Below are positions 50,030 through 62,700 of a stretch of DNA of 64,000 nucleotides, piece by piece (position 1 is the stretch's first letter; the number at the start of each line of letters is the position of its first letter). The DNA comes from Apteryx mantelli (taxonomy: Eukaryota; Chordata; Aves; Apterygiformes; Apterygidae), in the NCBI RefSeq assembly GCF_036417845.1, contig NC_090020.1, forward strand, positions 43,260,425 through 43,324,424. Reading direction: 5' to 3'. The translations under genes and the position numbers were made by a program. The notes below the pieces were generated by a model, which was given only the letters and a program-made list of their open reading frames with translations, made no database searches and was not told where the DNA came from.

Positions 50030-50200
50030 CCAGAACAGCTGAGGTCAAAAGGGACCTCTGGGGAACGCCTAGTCCAACCTCCCCACTCAAATCTTCCTTG
50101 CATCTGTTAAAAACGGATAGATTTGAGTGTTCAACACGCTCAGTCACTCCCAGCCTGTTCCAAAGGAAGGTCGGGTTCTGCCTTCAAGGAGCAGCACGTA
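50030..50200 (-). mobile_element. CR1 LINE 3' end fragment (minus orientation)
   Basis: The plus strand shows the reverse complement of a CR1 3' end in the expected order: AGCTGAGGTCAAAAGGGACC, CTCTGGGGAACGCCTAGTCC, AACCTCCCC, TTTGAGTGTTCAACACG, CAGTCACTCCCAGCCTGTTCC. In CR1, the GAGGT..GGAAGGGACCTCTGG and TAGTCCAACC motifs mark the 3' UTR end. The element therefore reads right to left, the same strand as COMMD10. It is 5'-truncated and diverged. Confidence 0.88.
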
Positions 50201-53200
50201 AGGGAAAGAGCCATCACAACTGATTTACTAACATGCCCTATGAACAATTTAAAAAGTCATTACGAGAAACGCCTTCCCTCACCCCAAAAGAATACCTATT
50301 TTCATACATAGCATAATTTCAGGCTACACTCGATTAAATGAACAACAAGCAGCTGGAAGAAAAAAATAAATATACTGGCATGACTATGCAGAAAAAGGAA
50401 AAAATTAAACAAAAATTCCTACTATTCCAATAAAATGCAGCAAAAAGCAGCTCTACCAACGGTCCCCTTTGCAAACTCTTTTTCCTCATCAAGACTCATT
50501 CAAAACCATCCAATACATAATAAAGACAAACTTCAAAGAGGCATAGACATGCAGCCCATTTTGCAAATACAAAAGAGTACAATGCGTGAGATGATAATAA
50601 AAAGGTTAACTGGGCATACACAGCAGCATGACGCACACCAATTTTATCTTACAGACCAAACACAGTTTAGATTTCTACAAAATCATCTCACAAATTGTAT
50701 TATGGCTTTTCATTTACTCAAATTCTACTCTCTGTTCTCCTGTAATATTCTGCCATCTAGGGAAGTCCTCTTATATTTTCTCTCTCCTACCCTTGTAGGT
50801 CCATTATATAGCTGTTGTCACTCTGTGGCTTTTAATTTAAATTATGGCCCAGCTTGCTCATGCTTTTTAAAGTAATGTAAATACGCAAACAGTGCCTTTT
50901 GATAAATAAGGGCTTTATGGTCAAACAGATGAAACAACTTGCAGTCAGGCATCACTACAAGTTTCATTAGATATGTAAGAAATCCAGGGGGTTTTTTGTC
51001 CAACAGTAGAAATGTACTGAATTTGGTTAGCAAACTTCTATTTTGGATCTCTCTAAGAGACATAAACTTGCAATGTTATGATAAGCAATGTTACACAATT
51101 TAAGTCTAAGCACTGTAATCCAGAATAAAAAAAAGGCAAAGCGGCTGGAAATGCCAATGTACAGATTATAGAGGCATCACTAATTTTATTCTATTCAGTA
51201 TGTTTTCTGCAATTTATTTGCATTTTCACTTAAGCAGGGAGAGACCTCAAATCTTAGTTTAAATTTAGTACTCAAGCCATCTTAAATGTAGCCTTAGCCT
51301 TTCCATAAAACAATATAACAAATGGTGTTGTGAAAAAAAAACGTTACAAAAAAGAAGAGTGAAGAGGGCAGGAATGAAGATTAAATTATCTCAAAATATG
51401 CAAAGAAGGAATTTTAGAGAAAGAACTTGCTTCATCTATAAATTTTCTGTTATTTATTTTTCTATAAAAGTCACAAAAATGAATGATGTAATAGTCAAAA
51501 TAAACAAATGAAATGGAACTTTATTGATAGGTATGCATATAACAAGAACTGTTTTAAGAATCAGGCAATGTTTTACCACTATCAACTTCTAATCTATTCT
51601 AGACTTTTATTTAGTATGCATAGTCCACAACAAACACATTAAAATCCCACATTTCACAAATCACAATACAAACTGAAAACTGGTTTCTGCAAAGTCAATT
51701 CAAAAACTCAGTTCTATTTAGTTCTTACCACTATTTCGTTTTTGGTGAAAAAAATGCCCCAAAAATTAAAGATGTCCCTATTAGACGGGTTTTAAAAAAA
51801 ATCCTGTTGTTCTAAAAACAAACAAAAACATGGTTTCAACTTAAAAATAGGAGTCTTGTACCTTTTTTTGCCCTTCAGCTTTGAAAGTGGTAAAAATGGG
51901 ATGTAGATATTTCTGAAGCTTTTCTTGAAACTGTTTAGAACTATCAAAAATTTAGTCGCTACCTATAAAGCATTAAATCTCTATGGAAGGCCAGGCAAAC
52001 TACTGGCCCCAACAGGTCACTCTGACAAATCAATGCATAACAGCTTCTCCCTCTCAAATGCAAATTTAGTCAAATTCTACCCTTAGAAATATCCAACAAA
52101 TTCTTTTAGACAGCCTTTTTCTTTGTGAGGTATACAGGGCTCAAATGAGCAGTGGTTACGGGGCAGGATGCTGGTTGAGAACGCTGATCTCATTTTTCAT
52201 ATTTTCCCTACCTTTCTCCTCAAGGTTTAGTGGTTCTGGAAATAATGTTCATTATCTAGAAATGACGTTCTTAATGGCTTGCATATTTTATTTTATGGGT
52301 GAGTTTTGAGAAAGGTGTAAACAAAAAACCAACAGATTCAAAAAAAATAACAGTTTCCAAATGGATTGATCTTTATGTAAAATAGTGAATTTATATTTAA
52401 ATATATAACTAATTGGAGGTTTGATTTTTGCAAGTTCTAAGTAACCAGTAGTGTCATCGACATAAATAAAATTCTTACAGTAGATGAATTCAGATATTAA
52501 CTAGTATGGAAGCAGTCAGAGCAACATATGTACAGCACAAGCATAGACAAGCTCAGGAGGAACAGATCAGCATGTAGCAGTTTCATTCTAATAAAGACTT
52601 GAAGTCTTACATATAACTAAAGACAAACTTTCAAGGTATTATTAATTGATAAAAGTGACAGTAGGTCTACTGACCTTTGAAACAAATCAACTTCCTGTGA
52701 GGCTATGCATTCCTATCATACCATACCTAAACACCATACCATACATACTACTATACATTCGAGCTGCCTTTACCTCAGGTCTCCATGTACTTTGCATCAC
52801 TTTACCCAATCCCCATCTTATCCAGAATCCACATACACTATATCTTTTCTTAAGGAGAGTGTTTCAGTTATAAGCAACAGTGCCAAAATTAAACCACTTG
52901 GGCTTACATTTTGCATGCAGGTGTCTGCCTCAGGCTTTCCTTTATCACTTACTTAATTAAATTTTGGCAAAAATGATTTAGCTTTTTCCAAGAATTCTCA
53001 AGAAACATCCCAATTTCTTTGTCATGAGATTTATTTCTCTTCCTACTATCTTTTGCCTCACTCACTAGGCACCTCTCAGCTTCTACAACAAATAAGATAA
53101 AAGCTATGGAGAACCAACATATGATCTTGTAGTCAAAGACTGTAGGATTACGATATTCATAAGCAGATGCATTCTCTAACTTGCATGCTTGAATTGCTAA

Positions 53201-54180
53201 ACTCAATAATGTTATATGAGTAATTAATCTGATTTCATTCAATAAACATATATCAATTCTACCAAACTGCTCCCCCGACAATCCCTGGTTAGATATTCTT
53301 TGAAATGACAACTGACTTCTTAAAACAGCAGCACTTCGAAAAAAAAGCACCTATGAGAAAAAAATGGCAGTCATCATTATCTATAGCAGTATCTCACATA
53401 TGTGCATCTTACACGTGTCATTTAATTGTCCCCTTTGTCTTGTCGTCATTTAGAAAAGACTTGGTTTGGATCAAACTACCGTGGTGAAAAAGTGCCTTGA
53501 GTTTGAGCAGTCATTTTGCCCTGACATGATGTCTGGTTCCCAATGGTATGCAAGCCTTGACGTATCTGGATTAGAAAGCCTAACTTTTAGTCCTTCTGTT
53601 TTTTTGTTGAGGGCAAGAGGAAGGGAGGAAAGAAATTTGGTATTGAAAAAAAAGTCTTCTTTTTCTAAACTGAAAAATTGATGGTAGCAGGGAAGGCTAT
53701 GCATCACCAATCAGGTTATTGAATCATTTGCTCACATGCTATGATTAGCATGCATAATGCTATAACAAATGTTACAAAGGAGACCACAAAATACAGGCCA
53801 AACTGGCTGACATTCATTCATTTTTAAATGATAAATCTCTTTCACCTTTAAGCCAGTCACAGCTTTTGTTGATAACCAGCCTAGGATCTTTGAGCCTAAA
53901 ACACCCAAACATGTTTTGGCTGCAAGGTTACACAGCCAGAGTTGCAATTAACAACAAAACCTTGCTGGGGCTCTCCAAAATACAAGACAATTTGTCAATA
54001 CTTTTGTACTCAGAAAAAAAAATAAAAATAAATGATAACCACAAAAAATTGTTTTCCCTCCTTCCAATGCCACATAGTGCATAAAGATATTTGTCCTACT
54101 CATGAATTACATAGAGACAAATAATTTTTTTTAATGAAATTACTTTCTAAAGTCTTAAAGACTGATAAAAAAATCAACCT

Positions 54181-54249
54181 AAAAGATTTGTTTTAAGGAA
54201 AAGATTTGTTTTCATGAAAAGACAATTTTCATGAATAGACAATTTCAGG
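54181..54249. repeat. 18-bp tandem repeat, about four diverged copies
   Basis: The unit AAAAGATTTGTTTTNNNG occurs at 54181-54198 and 54199-54216. It is followed by diverged copies AAAAGACAATTTTCATG (54217-54233) and AATAGACAATTTCAGG (54234-54249). Confidence 0.8.
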
Positions 54250-56732
54250 AAAACAGTAAGACTAGAGCAGTTCTAACTTCTATGAAGCACAAGTAAGATG
54301 AGCCGAGCATCCAGTAAGCTTTATGAGAAACCATACCACAGTGTAATTTGACTCTGCATAACTCACTTCAAGTTACTAAAATATGCACTTGGAAATTAGT
54401 GAATTGAAATAAAACCTTAAAAAGTAGTTACTTCCCTTCAATCGAACCAGGAGCTGTTTTCACCTATACCATGCAATTAACTCAAAGTAAGTAGTTGCAT
54501 CTAGTTTTGTGACAAAAAGATGAAATTACGTCACTGCTAGTAGCAGCAACTGAGCGGCAGACAGTAACCATGACACCAATGGTACAGTACTTTGTAGGAT
54601 CAGTAAGTAACAACCAACTAGATTCATTTCAATACTTTAGTGAGCAACTTGGAAGCTAGTGATTTTTTTTCCTTCAACACTCTCAACCAGGATGTTTACA
54701 CAGGAATGTTTAACAGTGTCTACAAGTACCAAGTGTTTAAATATCTAAAGTAGTAACGAATACTTGAGCCATACGGTCAGCCCAGAATGCATGCACAAAA
54801 TATACCTATAACATATATCTAAAAATGAATACACTACTGCTAGACTGACTCTTACTAAATCTTTTGTATAAGCGGGGACTTCTGCTTTCTGCATATTGGA
54901 TTTACAGTAAATGAAACTTAGATGACATTAAGAATATACAGACCTGCAATCATAATCTATCCACATGGCTCATAACTTCAAACACTACATTTTAGCAATC
55001 CACTGCATTTCTCTTTACCAAATACTTAAGTAACAAATACACTAAATATCAACTAGAAAGATGAATGGAAAATCAGATCGAGGACAATACTGATCTGGAG
55101 ACCTGCTCAATGAGGAATAAAATGTAAATGCATGCTGTACAGCTTTTCTCCTGGACTTTTTATTTACATAATACAGTTATTACAGTCAATATTTTAAATA
55201 TTGTGCTCTGCTAACTGCCTGGGTTACATAATTAATTCAATTTCCCCCATCTCCACAAAGAACGATTCGGGTTTCTAACAAAGTCTTTCATCTTATAGAA
55301 AAACATACTTGACCTCTTCTTTTGAGTTTCAACAATGCAAATTTCCCATAGCGGTAGCTCAGGGAAGTTAGTTATGTTCTGCAATGTCAAACTGTCACGC
55401 TAATTAAAATACCTTTCACAGCTCTTAGAGTTTTGACTGACTTTTATAGTCTACCCCTTGAGTTGGGCTCTTCCGAAGCACATGAGTTTTGAGCAGAACT
55501 GCATCTTCCCGCAGTTGTGCCACATCCATCTCCCTCTTACTCATGAGATAGCCTTCCCTCTATGTATCTACCTTTTCACCTTCTGAACTCGCTTTAGTCT
55601 TCTTTAAGTACTTAATTCACAAGCTGTCTGTCTTCCTCATTACCCATGATCCTCCTGAGTTTCATTTTACAACCTAGGTGTAATTTATCAGGATTCAAGA
55701 TGCTACTGTAGTAAAAAGGGATATATAGTCACTTCTGTTCTTCATTGCAGGCAGCGGTAACTACCAAAGGCAATGAACTAATCTCTCCTTGGTTAAGCAT
55801 AACAAAATCATCATCTTTAAGTACATCACAACAAAGAGAGAAATGACTCAAATCCCTTAAAAATAACATAAGATATCTTAGGGCACTTAAATCTAATGTC
55901 CTTACTGGCTTTTCAGGTGGAAGAGAAAAGGGACCGAGGTCAAGATTCACAGTTGCAAGAAAAAAAAAAAAAACTAACCCCATAATTACATACTTGTGTA
56001 TTAGTTTCCAGTGTTCCCAAAATGGGGGGGAGAAGGGGATGGCTCTCTAAGCCTATAAAACTAAAAGATTGTGACCATTCACAGACAATATGGGTTTCTG
56101 ACAACACAGAAGCATTTCTGTAGCACCAGGCCACCCTATTACTTACCTAAGACAGTCTGAAATCTAGATATACAAAGGCTCAGTTTTACAACTTTGAGAG
56201 GGTTATTAAGGTTCATCATCTGTAAAAGTTTATCAAAATAAATATTTCCAGTATGACTCATATTACAATTCTCCATTTTTTCTATTAAATGAAATTTCAG
56301 GTTGAGCAGATTTCCAAATTAATCTATTAATATTCAATTCCAGTGGCTAAAACAAACTTGTCTGAAGATATGGTTGGCCAGGCTAACTCCCTGCTGCACT
56401 TGGGAGTATTTTCACAAAGGCAAGGTTACTTGTGGAGGATAAATTGAGCTTGAATGCCCCAGAAGTTTGTTGGATGTGTTGTAATGGCTTCCCCACTGTG
56501 CTCTGGGCCCTATCTCCCACGAGAAAATTTACAAGTTCTCTTACCTCCTCTCTCTTTGGATTGCATTTCATAATTGTTAACACAGTGCTGAAGCATCACA
56601 GTCCACCCCGGGTGAGTAGAATAATTCTCAGTATAGAGGTGCAATGACAGACAGCTACTTAAAGACCTACTGATGCCACAGAAAAACCATATACTTGCAT
56701 AGAGGTGGAAGGGGCAGACATATCTTGCATGT

Positions 56733-56762
56733 ACACACACACACACACACACATATATATAT
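56733..56762. repeat. (AC)n(AT)n compound microsatellite
   Basis: About ten AC units pass directly into about five AT units on the plus strand. This also generates the repetitive VCVCV residues in minus-strand frames. Confidence 0.95.
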
Positions 56763-57744
56763 TTGTATATGTACACATTTTTTAGCATTTCTCTCTCAGA
56801 GCTGTCTTGTTTTTAAACACTTGCCTCAATCCAACCCCCCACCAAACAGAGTTCCTGAAAGACCCTAAGCTCACAACATAGCATTTGTACCCTCTGATGT
56901 GATCAAGATTAAAATACATCTTTGTAGACAGATTTACTTGTTCAAAAATACCGAATTTTGCATTAATGTTTTTGCAATATACAGAATTCAAAAGTTTAAT
57001 GAGGTTTATTGGTAAGTTTATCAACAGCTTATGTGTTTCTTCTCTTAAGATTACCAACTACAGCAAAAATTATCATGTTATATCATAGCTGTCTGCACCC
57101 CCACCCCTCCCCCCAAAAAAATTATCAGGTGAGGAAGCTACAATAAGACTGAGCAAAGCCAGAACATGAGTAAGAAGAGTTGTTTATTTCCAGTGTTAAA
57201 AATAAGAATGAGGAATAATAAGGAAAAAGGACAAAGCACATGCTTTGTCTACTTTGGATAGGGTCTATGCAATATATGGAAGTGGTATTTGCACACAGAC
57301 AGAGATTCCTACTCCTTTTCCCATTCAGTAATATTCAGTCCAGCAAAATCTGAGCTTTCTTACTTAGCACAATTCCCATCCTATCAATTTGTGTTGAATA
57401 ATTCCTGAAAAGGCTGTTTCACAGATGTTACATCACTAATGTCTATATTCTCCAAAGCAAAGAAAGTATTCTTCAGTGCTGTATTGCACCATGCATTTTA
57501 TATGTTGTCAGTGCCGTTAGATGGTAAGATAGAAACAGTAGAAAAACACTCACAACCATCTGTAACCAAAAAGTTTTCACTCTATCTTTACCCATGATAG
57601 AGCAAAAACACATTGCATCACACATCTGTGACCCCCACCCTGAATTTTTTAAATCATTGTGATGAAAAATAAATGTGAGCACATTAACAGCAATCCAGTT
57701 CATGTAGCATGATGCACCCCACTTAGAAAGCCTAAATTACAACA

Positions 57745-58060
57745 AGCTTGCCACCCACCATTGTGGGACGAGTCTACGCTGCATATGAGGCACAACCTGC
57801 AGCATCTCACCGCATTCAGCATTTGCTGCTGCTGCTCAGGAGGCTGTTTCTCCTCTGCCACGCTCTCTTCTGCGACCAGAGAAACTGTGAGCCCAAAAAG
57901 CGCACCAAGCCCAGGACTTGCACAAGACTTTGACAAAAGACGGCAACACTGGCTCCCAGAGAGAGAACAATGCACCTTAACTGCATTCGCAACTGGAGCC
58001 CCAACCCTTCAATTTAGCTTTTCCCTCAAGTGTCTCGCACTTTCAGCTACAAACTAATCA
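57745..58060. other. GC-richer pocket with open frames on both strands
   Basis: Frames of 61 and 98 codons on the plus strand and 91 and 62 codons on the minus strand overlap here, in a region whose flanks are stop-rich. A short CTG run (57827-57837) encodes leucines on plus and glutamines on minus. No domain or splice pair was recognised. A minus-frame GGWQ peptide briefly recalls the COMMD10 VGWQL motif, but the context does not match. Confidence 0.3.
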
Positions 58061-58721
58061 AGCTAAAGAGGCAGAGGGAGACAGATTGTCATTTCTATTT
58101 TTAAATACAAAGGAGACAGTCAGGTGCTATCAAGATGAAGGCTAGCAAGATTGACACAGATAGGATTTATGTCTAACAATCATGTTGGTTAAGGAAGCCA
58201 TGCTTTACTAGCGAGTTTTTCTAGCAGATTTGTAGGGTGTATTTCTGTGCAAGAAAAGCAGGCTTGAATACTGTATTTCATTAAGATATACTGCAATCCC
58301 AGTGCTGGCGTGTTAGAAGAACATTATTGGAATTTGGTTTTAATACTTTGGAGATTCTTTTTCATCACAAAGACCAAAACTTAATATCTCACAAAAACTT
58401 TCATAAAATCCTTTACTTCTTTCTCACAGCATGCAGCACTAAGTAGAAACTAATGTACTTCTTAGTCTATACAGTAATTTTTAGAAGCCATATACGAGGT
58501 ATCACCAGGATTTCCAATTACATGACTAATACAACTTTAAAAAGTAGGCCTAGACTTTTAAAAACACACGCATTTTACATTCAGGAAAGTTCAAAAGAAA
58601 TTCAGAAAGACTTCTAAGAGTCATTAATGGTTCTTATGACACTGAAAAACTCATTTTCTTCATTTGGAATTTCCACCAAATCATGCAGTGATTTAACAGA
58701 TAGCCACAGATCTTCCAGACA

Positions 58722-58744
58722 CCCCCCCCCCCCCAAAAAAAAAA
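58722..58744. repeat. C13A10 homopolymer junction
   Basis: Thirteen C residues are followed directly by ten A residues on the plus strand. Such a tract is prone to length errors in sequencing. Confidence 0.95.
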
Positions 58745-59129
58745 GGCTGGATTTAGTTACAGTCACATACAGAAGCAGACAGCCCAGGTTAACCCCCTAT
58801 ATTCTGAAGGTAACTAATATTTGTATTACAGAAATGAATGTCTTAAAGTAGGAACTTCACTAAGTCATATGATACAGTACTATACGGACATACTAATATA
58901 TACTATTTAAGATGGAGAAAGATAAGATTAATGCAAAATAGTGAGGGCTTTGCTAAAAAAGTGAGGTGACTGTGGAAGGAAACTAGTGGACTAGAGTGAG
59001 GTTGAGTGGCGTTCCTTACAAACAATTCTCAGGACTGACCTTATAACAAAAACAGAACAAAAAAAATTGTATCACAATAACGAAACTTGATAATGATAAA
59101 AAAAAATGAGAACTACTGTCAGCACCCAA

Positions 59130-59775
59130 GAAGCTCAGAACATCACACTGCACGAACTGAGTAGTCTTGGAGGACCAGAATGGTAGTAATGACAAAATGT
59201 AATAGCACAAAGTCAAGGTCAAGCACTCGGGGAATAGCAAGAACTTCTCCTGTAAGCTGGAGGGTCATCAGCTGGAAATAACAAAGGAGGAGAATGACTT
59301 GGATGTATTAATCAATCAGGATGAATACAAACTGTCAGAGAGATGCAGTTGCGAAAAAGGCAATTGCAATCTGTGGCTGTATCAAGGGAGGCACTACCAG
59401 TAGAGATAAGGACGCATTAAAGACGTTTTACAAGGAACTGGTGAGATCTCAACTGGAATACTGGAATTCAGGCACCTTCTGCAAGGTGCTGAGGAAAGCT
59501 ACTGGAAGGACCAGGGAAGCAAAGAGTGGGGTGGCACAAAGAGAATACTGAAAGAGTCTGGTTTAATTAGCCCAGTAAAATGAAGGCTGAGCAGCAGTAA
59601 GAGCGCTCTCTATAAATAAACCAGGGATGTAAGAAAAGCAAGGGAGAAAAACTATAAAGCTATAAACAACACTGGCACACAAAAACTGGATATTAATTAG
59701 CACGGTTTGAAACTGAAATTCCTAATCATCAGATGAATGAAATTTTGGAACAGTTTTTACCAGAAAGGGCAAGAA
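59130..59775 (+). mobile_element. Ancient CR1 LINE copy (ORF2 C-terminus and 3' UTR)
   Basis: The plus strand follows the older amniote CR1 consensus over more than 600 bp. Recognisable pieces are ATGTAATAGCACAAAGTCAAGG, GGAGGAGAATGACTTGGATG, GATGCAGTTGCGAAAAAGGC, ACTGGTGAGATCTCAACTGG, AATACTGG, TTAGCCCAGTAAAATGAAGG, CTGAG, GCTCTCTATAAATAAACCAG and AATGAAATTTTGGAACAG. The remnant of the protein (around 59321-59551) still shows the AKKAIAICGCIKGG and LVRSQLEYW motifs of the CR1 ORF2 C-terminus. It is truncated and broken by small deletions, so it is inactive. It is older than the copy at 20905-21170 as judged by divergence. Confidence 0.85.
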
Positions 59776-62700
59776 TCTTCACAGGAGCAAGCATTTTTGT
59801 AGAGTATTATACAGTACCATTGTCTATAGAAGCTGGGCTCTTTGCTTGATGACTGCAACATACCTGGCAGTCCTGTTTTCTACAGGCAGATGCCACTTTT
59901 TTGACTGTCCTTTTATGGTTTCTCTCCTCCTGTGTACAGTGCAGAAGCATAAGACAGGTTGCACGCACTTTCCTAGAAAGCCACCTCACCCCGCAGTATG
60001 TCTTAGCTCAGGGACTCTAACCCAAAGGGTGTAACACTAAAGTTTTCAGATATAATGACTGGTGTACTTAAAGGTGCAACAGAAGTTTTGTCCTCAAACA
60101 AAAAGCTGGAACATTTTTAACGTGTGCAATACTTTCCGACATCAAACAGGGACTTTATATAGATCATGCTGTTCTACATAATTAACCAATCTGCAAACTC
60201 CAGCTCTTTCTCCCCATCCTTACATTGTAATCCCACAGAAAGCTGGTAATAAACTAACATCTGTTCCATGCTACATTGTAGAATAAACTGAATCAAAGAG
60301 TCAATCACTTTAACAGTATGTATTTAATTTAAGAGCTCCTGCAAGCTCCTAGTATTTCTACCTGAGCAATTTCTGCAAAGACTCCAGTCATTATTGAAAA
60401 GAAATACAGATAATTTTGCCATTTAACATGTCAGTAAATATTTCATTTTAAATACAAAAACTATGTCATACCAGTGATAAATTTTAGTATTTAAATGTTA
60501 AAAAGTTAATGCATTTTCAAATAAGGTTCCAGCTTGAAATTAAATTTAAAAAAAAAATGCTTAAAAGTAGTATCACCTGAAAAAAGTCTCCTTCACTGAA
60601 GCCTAGTAACTTTTTCACCATTAATAGGATCCAGCTAAACCATACACATGAACAGTTGCAGAGACCAGACAGTAGCCTGATAAGCTATATTGCATTCAAT
60701 CATGTATCTAAATCTTCCTAGTCTATATACCAAATTTGCAATATTTAAATGAAACTACAATTGGCATCCTAGCACAGCAGTTATTTTCAGATACAGGGAC
60801 AGTGGACTACCAAAATACTGCTCATCTGACCCAGAAGTCGCATGTTTGCTATTGTATAGCATTATGGTATGAAAAGCCCTATGCTATGAAAAATCCACCA
60901 GTCAGAAATCCAGAACACCTAGCAGTAGGCTATCTCAGCAAGGACCCTGAGGTATCTGGCACTCATTTACACGAGTCTGGCTAGCGTAGGAGTGTGCATC
61001 TAGCAAAGCACTTCTGTAGACAAGTCCCAGAGTCCTCGTGCTCAGGTATCCCAGGATTTTTATCCAGTCAGCTGTAGGAAAACAGACATATACCCTGAAA
61101 CCGTGGAGAGAAAGCTGGAAGACTACAATATTTAAACCTGGCCTGCAGATTCAAAGCTCAAATTAGCATGGGCCCTGGGATTTTATATGCAGATGGTAAT
61201 GGAGTTTGGACAAATCTAAACACAGGAGCGCAGGCTTAGTCAAAAATGTAAACTATATGGACCACTGGCATAACCGCAAGCTCTTCATTAGGTACTGTCC
61301 ATGCCAGGCATGAAAAGTAATGGGCTCTCTGCTTAGGGATAGGTATGAAAATGTGATAGATATATTAAAAGTTCAATCACTATATCAGTTCTAAACTTCA
61401 CTTAATCAAACTGCATAATTTTTTTTTTCCAAGTTCAACCACTGTTGCATTGATCTACTGGTCATGTTAACAGATAACAGGTACTTTTCCTTCCAATACA
61501 CTAAGTATTACATTTGGAGATACCATGCTAACACATAGATCCTAATTACTTCTGCTACTGAAAACTCAATGACAGTTTTCATAAGCACTTAAAGCCAAAT
61601 TTAGCTTGGGCAATTATGGCTTTTGTATGTTATTCCCTTGCTAGCTACGTTTACTCCCTTTCAGCTACATTCATTCACATCTTGGTCTCTGCACCATTTT
61701 ATTCTCAGTCCTAATAAAAAAACCTTAAGTAAGGGCCTATGCCATTCATTTTTAATAAAATGTAACCGGTTCCATCTAATATGCAGTCCAGTCCCAATGC
61801 ATGCAAACGGTATAAATAAAAACAGATTAATGGAACTAACATGTTGATCAGGGAGAGAAAATCAACTATAAATACCCTGATGGTATGAGAGATACTATGA
61901 AAATGTAAGACAACTTGGTAGGGAATAAGCACCGTGCTGCTTCTAAATTCACATTCCTGGAGAGAAACAGCAAATTGCTGGTCTTTCAGGACTTGGTATA
62001 CATAGAACTCTCTCCAAATGGACTATATTGATTTAGAGACATTCCTTATGTAATAGCCATCTGTAACGTTATAATTAGACCGAGCAACATACATGCTGGA
62101 TTCTTTTTGAATTCTACAGGCACACAACCCTTCACATAACTTGCATATTAGATGCCTTTGACAATGACCTCTCTCTCTTTCACTTTGTGAGTTGTCATTA
62201 GAGGTTTAATGCTGTTCTTTGCTTAAACGTTTTTTAGTCTTCTCTGAAATCACACAGTTAATAGTCTCAATAGGCACTCGTGTTTTGACTGGCTCTGTAA
62301 AAATCACCAATTTACAAAAATTATGATTACTGAATTTACCTGATTCACTAATTAGCATTAGGAAGGATTTGGGGGCAACAAGAGAAGAAATAATGACAAT
62401 TTGAATTAATGTTTTTTTCTATATATCATCACATTAGAATTACCTTTAAACAACCAATGAAGGTACTGATTTTCTTTCTACTCTAAGTTTTCTTGCTAGT
62501 GCTGTCCTGGAGAGGACATTCTTGTTGGTGTAAGAGCTACAAAAATACAGTATTTTGTTTTCCCAATGTAGGGTTTTGCTCATTAGTTTTGGCATCAATG
62601 CAGAAAGGAGTTTTTATTTTAATGGCACAGATCTTTTAAAAAGATAAAGATCCAGGGAAAAGCTAAAATAATACAACAACCTTCTAAATCAAATGCTACT

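Larger units (their letters stand above)
50201..59129 (-). other. COMMD10: Long COMMD10 intron, right part
   Basis: AT-rich sequence without recognised exons. It contains an 18-bp tandem repeat (54181-54249), the (AC)10(AT)5 microsatellite (56733-56762), a joined splice-site motif on the minus strand (56147), a GC-richer pocket (57745-58060) and a C13A10 tract (58722-58744). Confidence 0.55.

Noticed and set aside
52949..53350. 133-codon open frame on the minus strand
   Set aside because: The peptide resembles no known protein, the DNA is AT-rich with no compositional signal, and no splice sites were found around it.
57700..57780. Minus-strand GGWQ peptide considered as the missing COMMD10 VGWQLNLQ exon
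   Set aside because: Residues after WQ (ACCNLGFLSG) do not match COMMD10, and no correctly phased donor follows.
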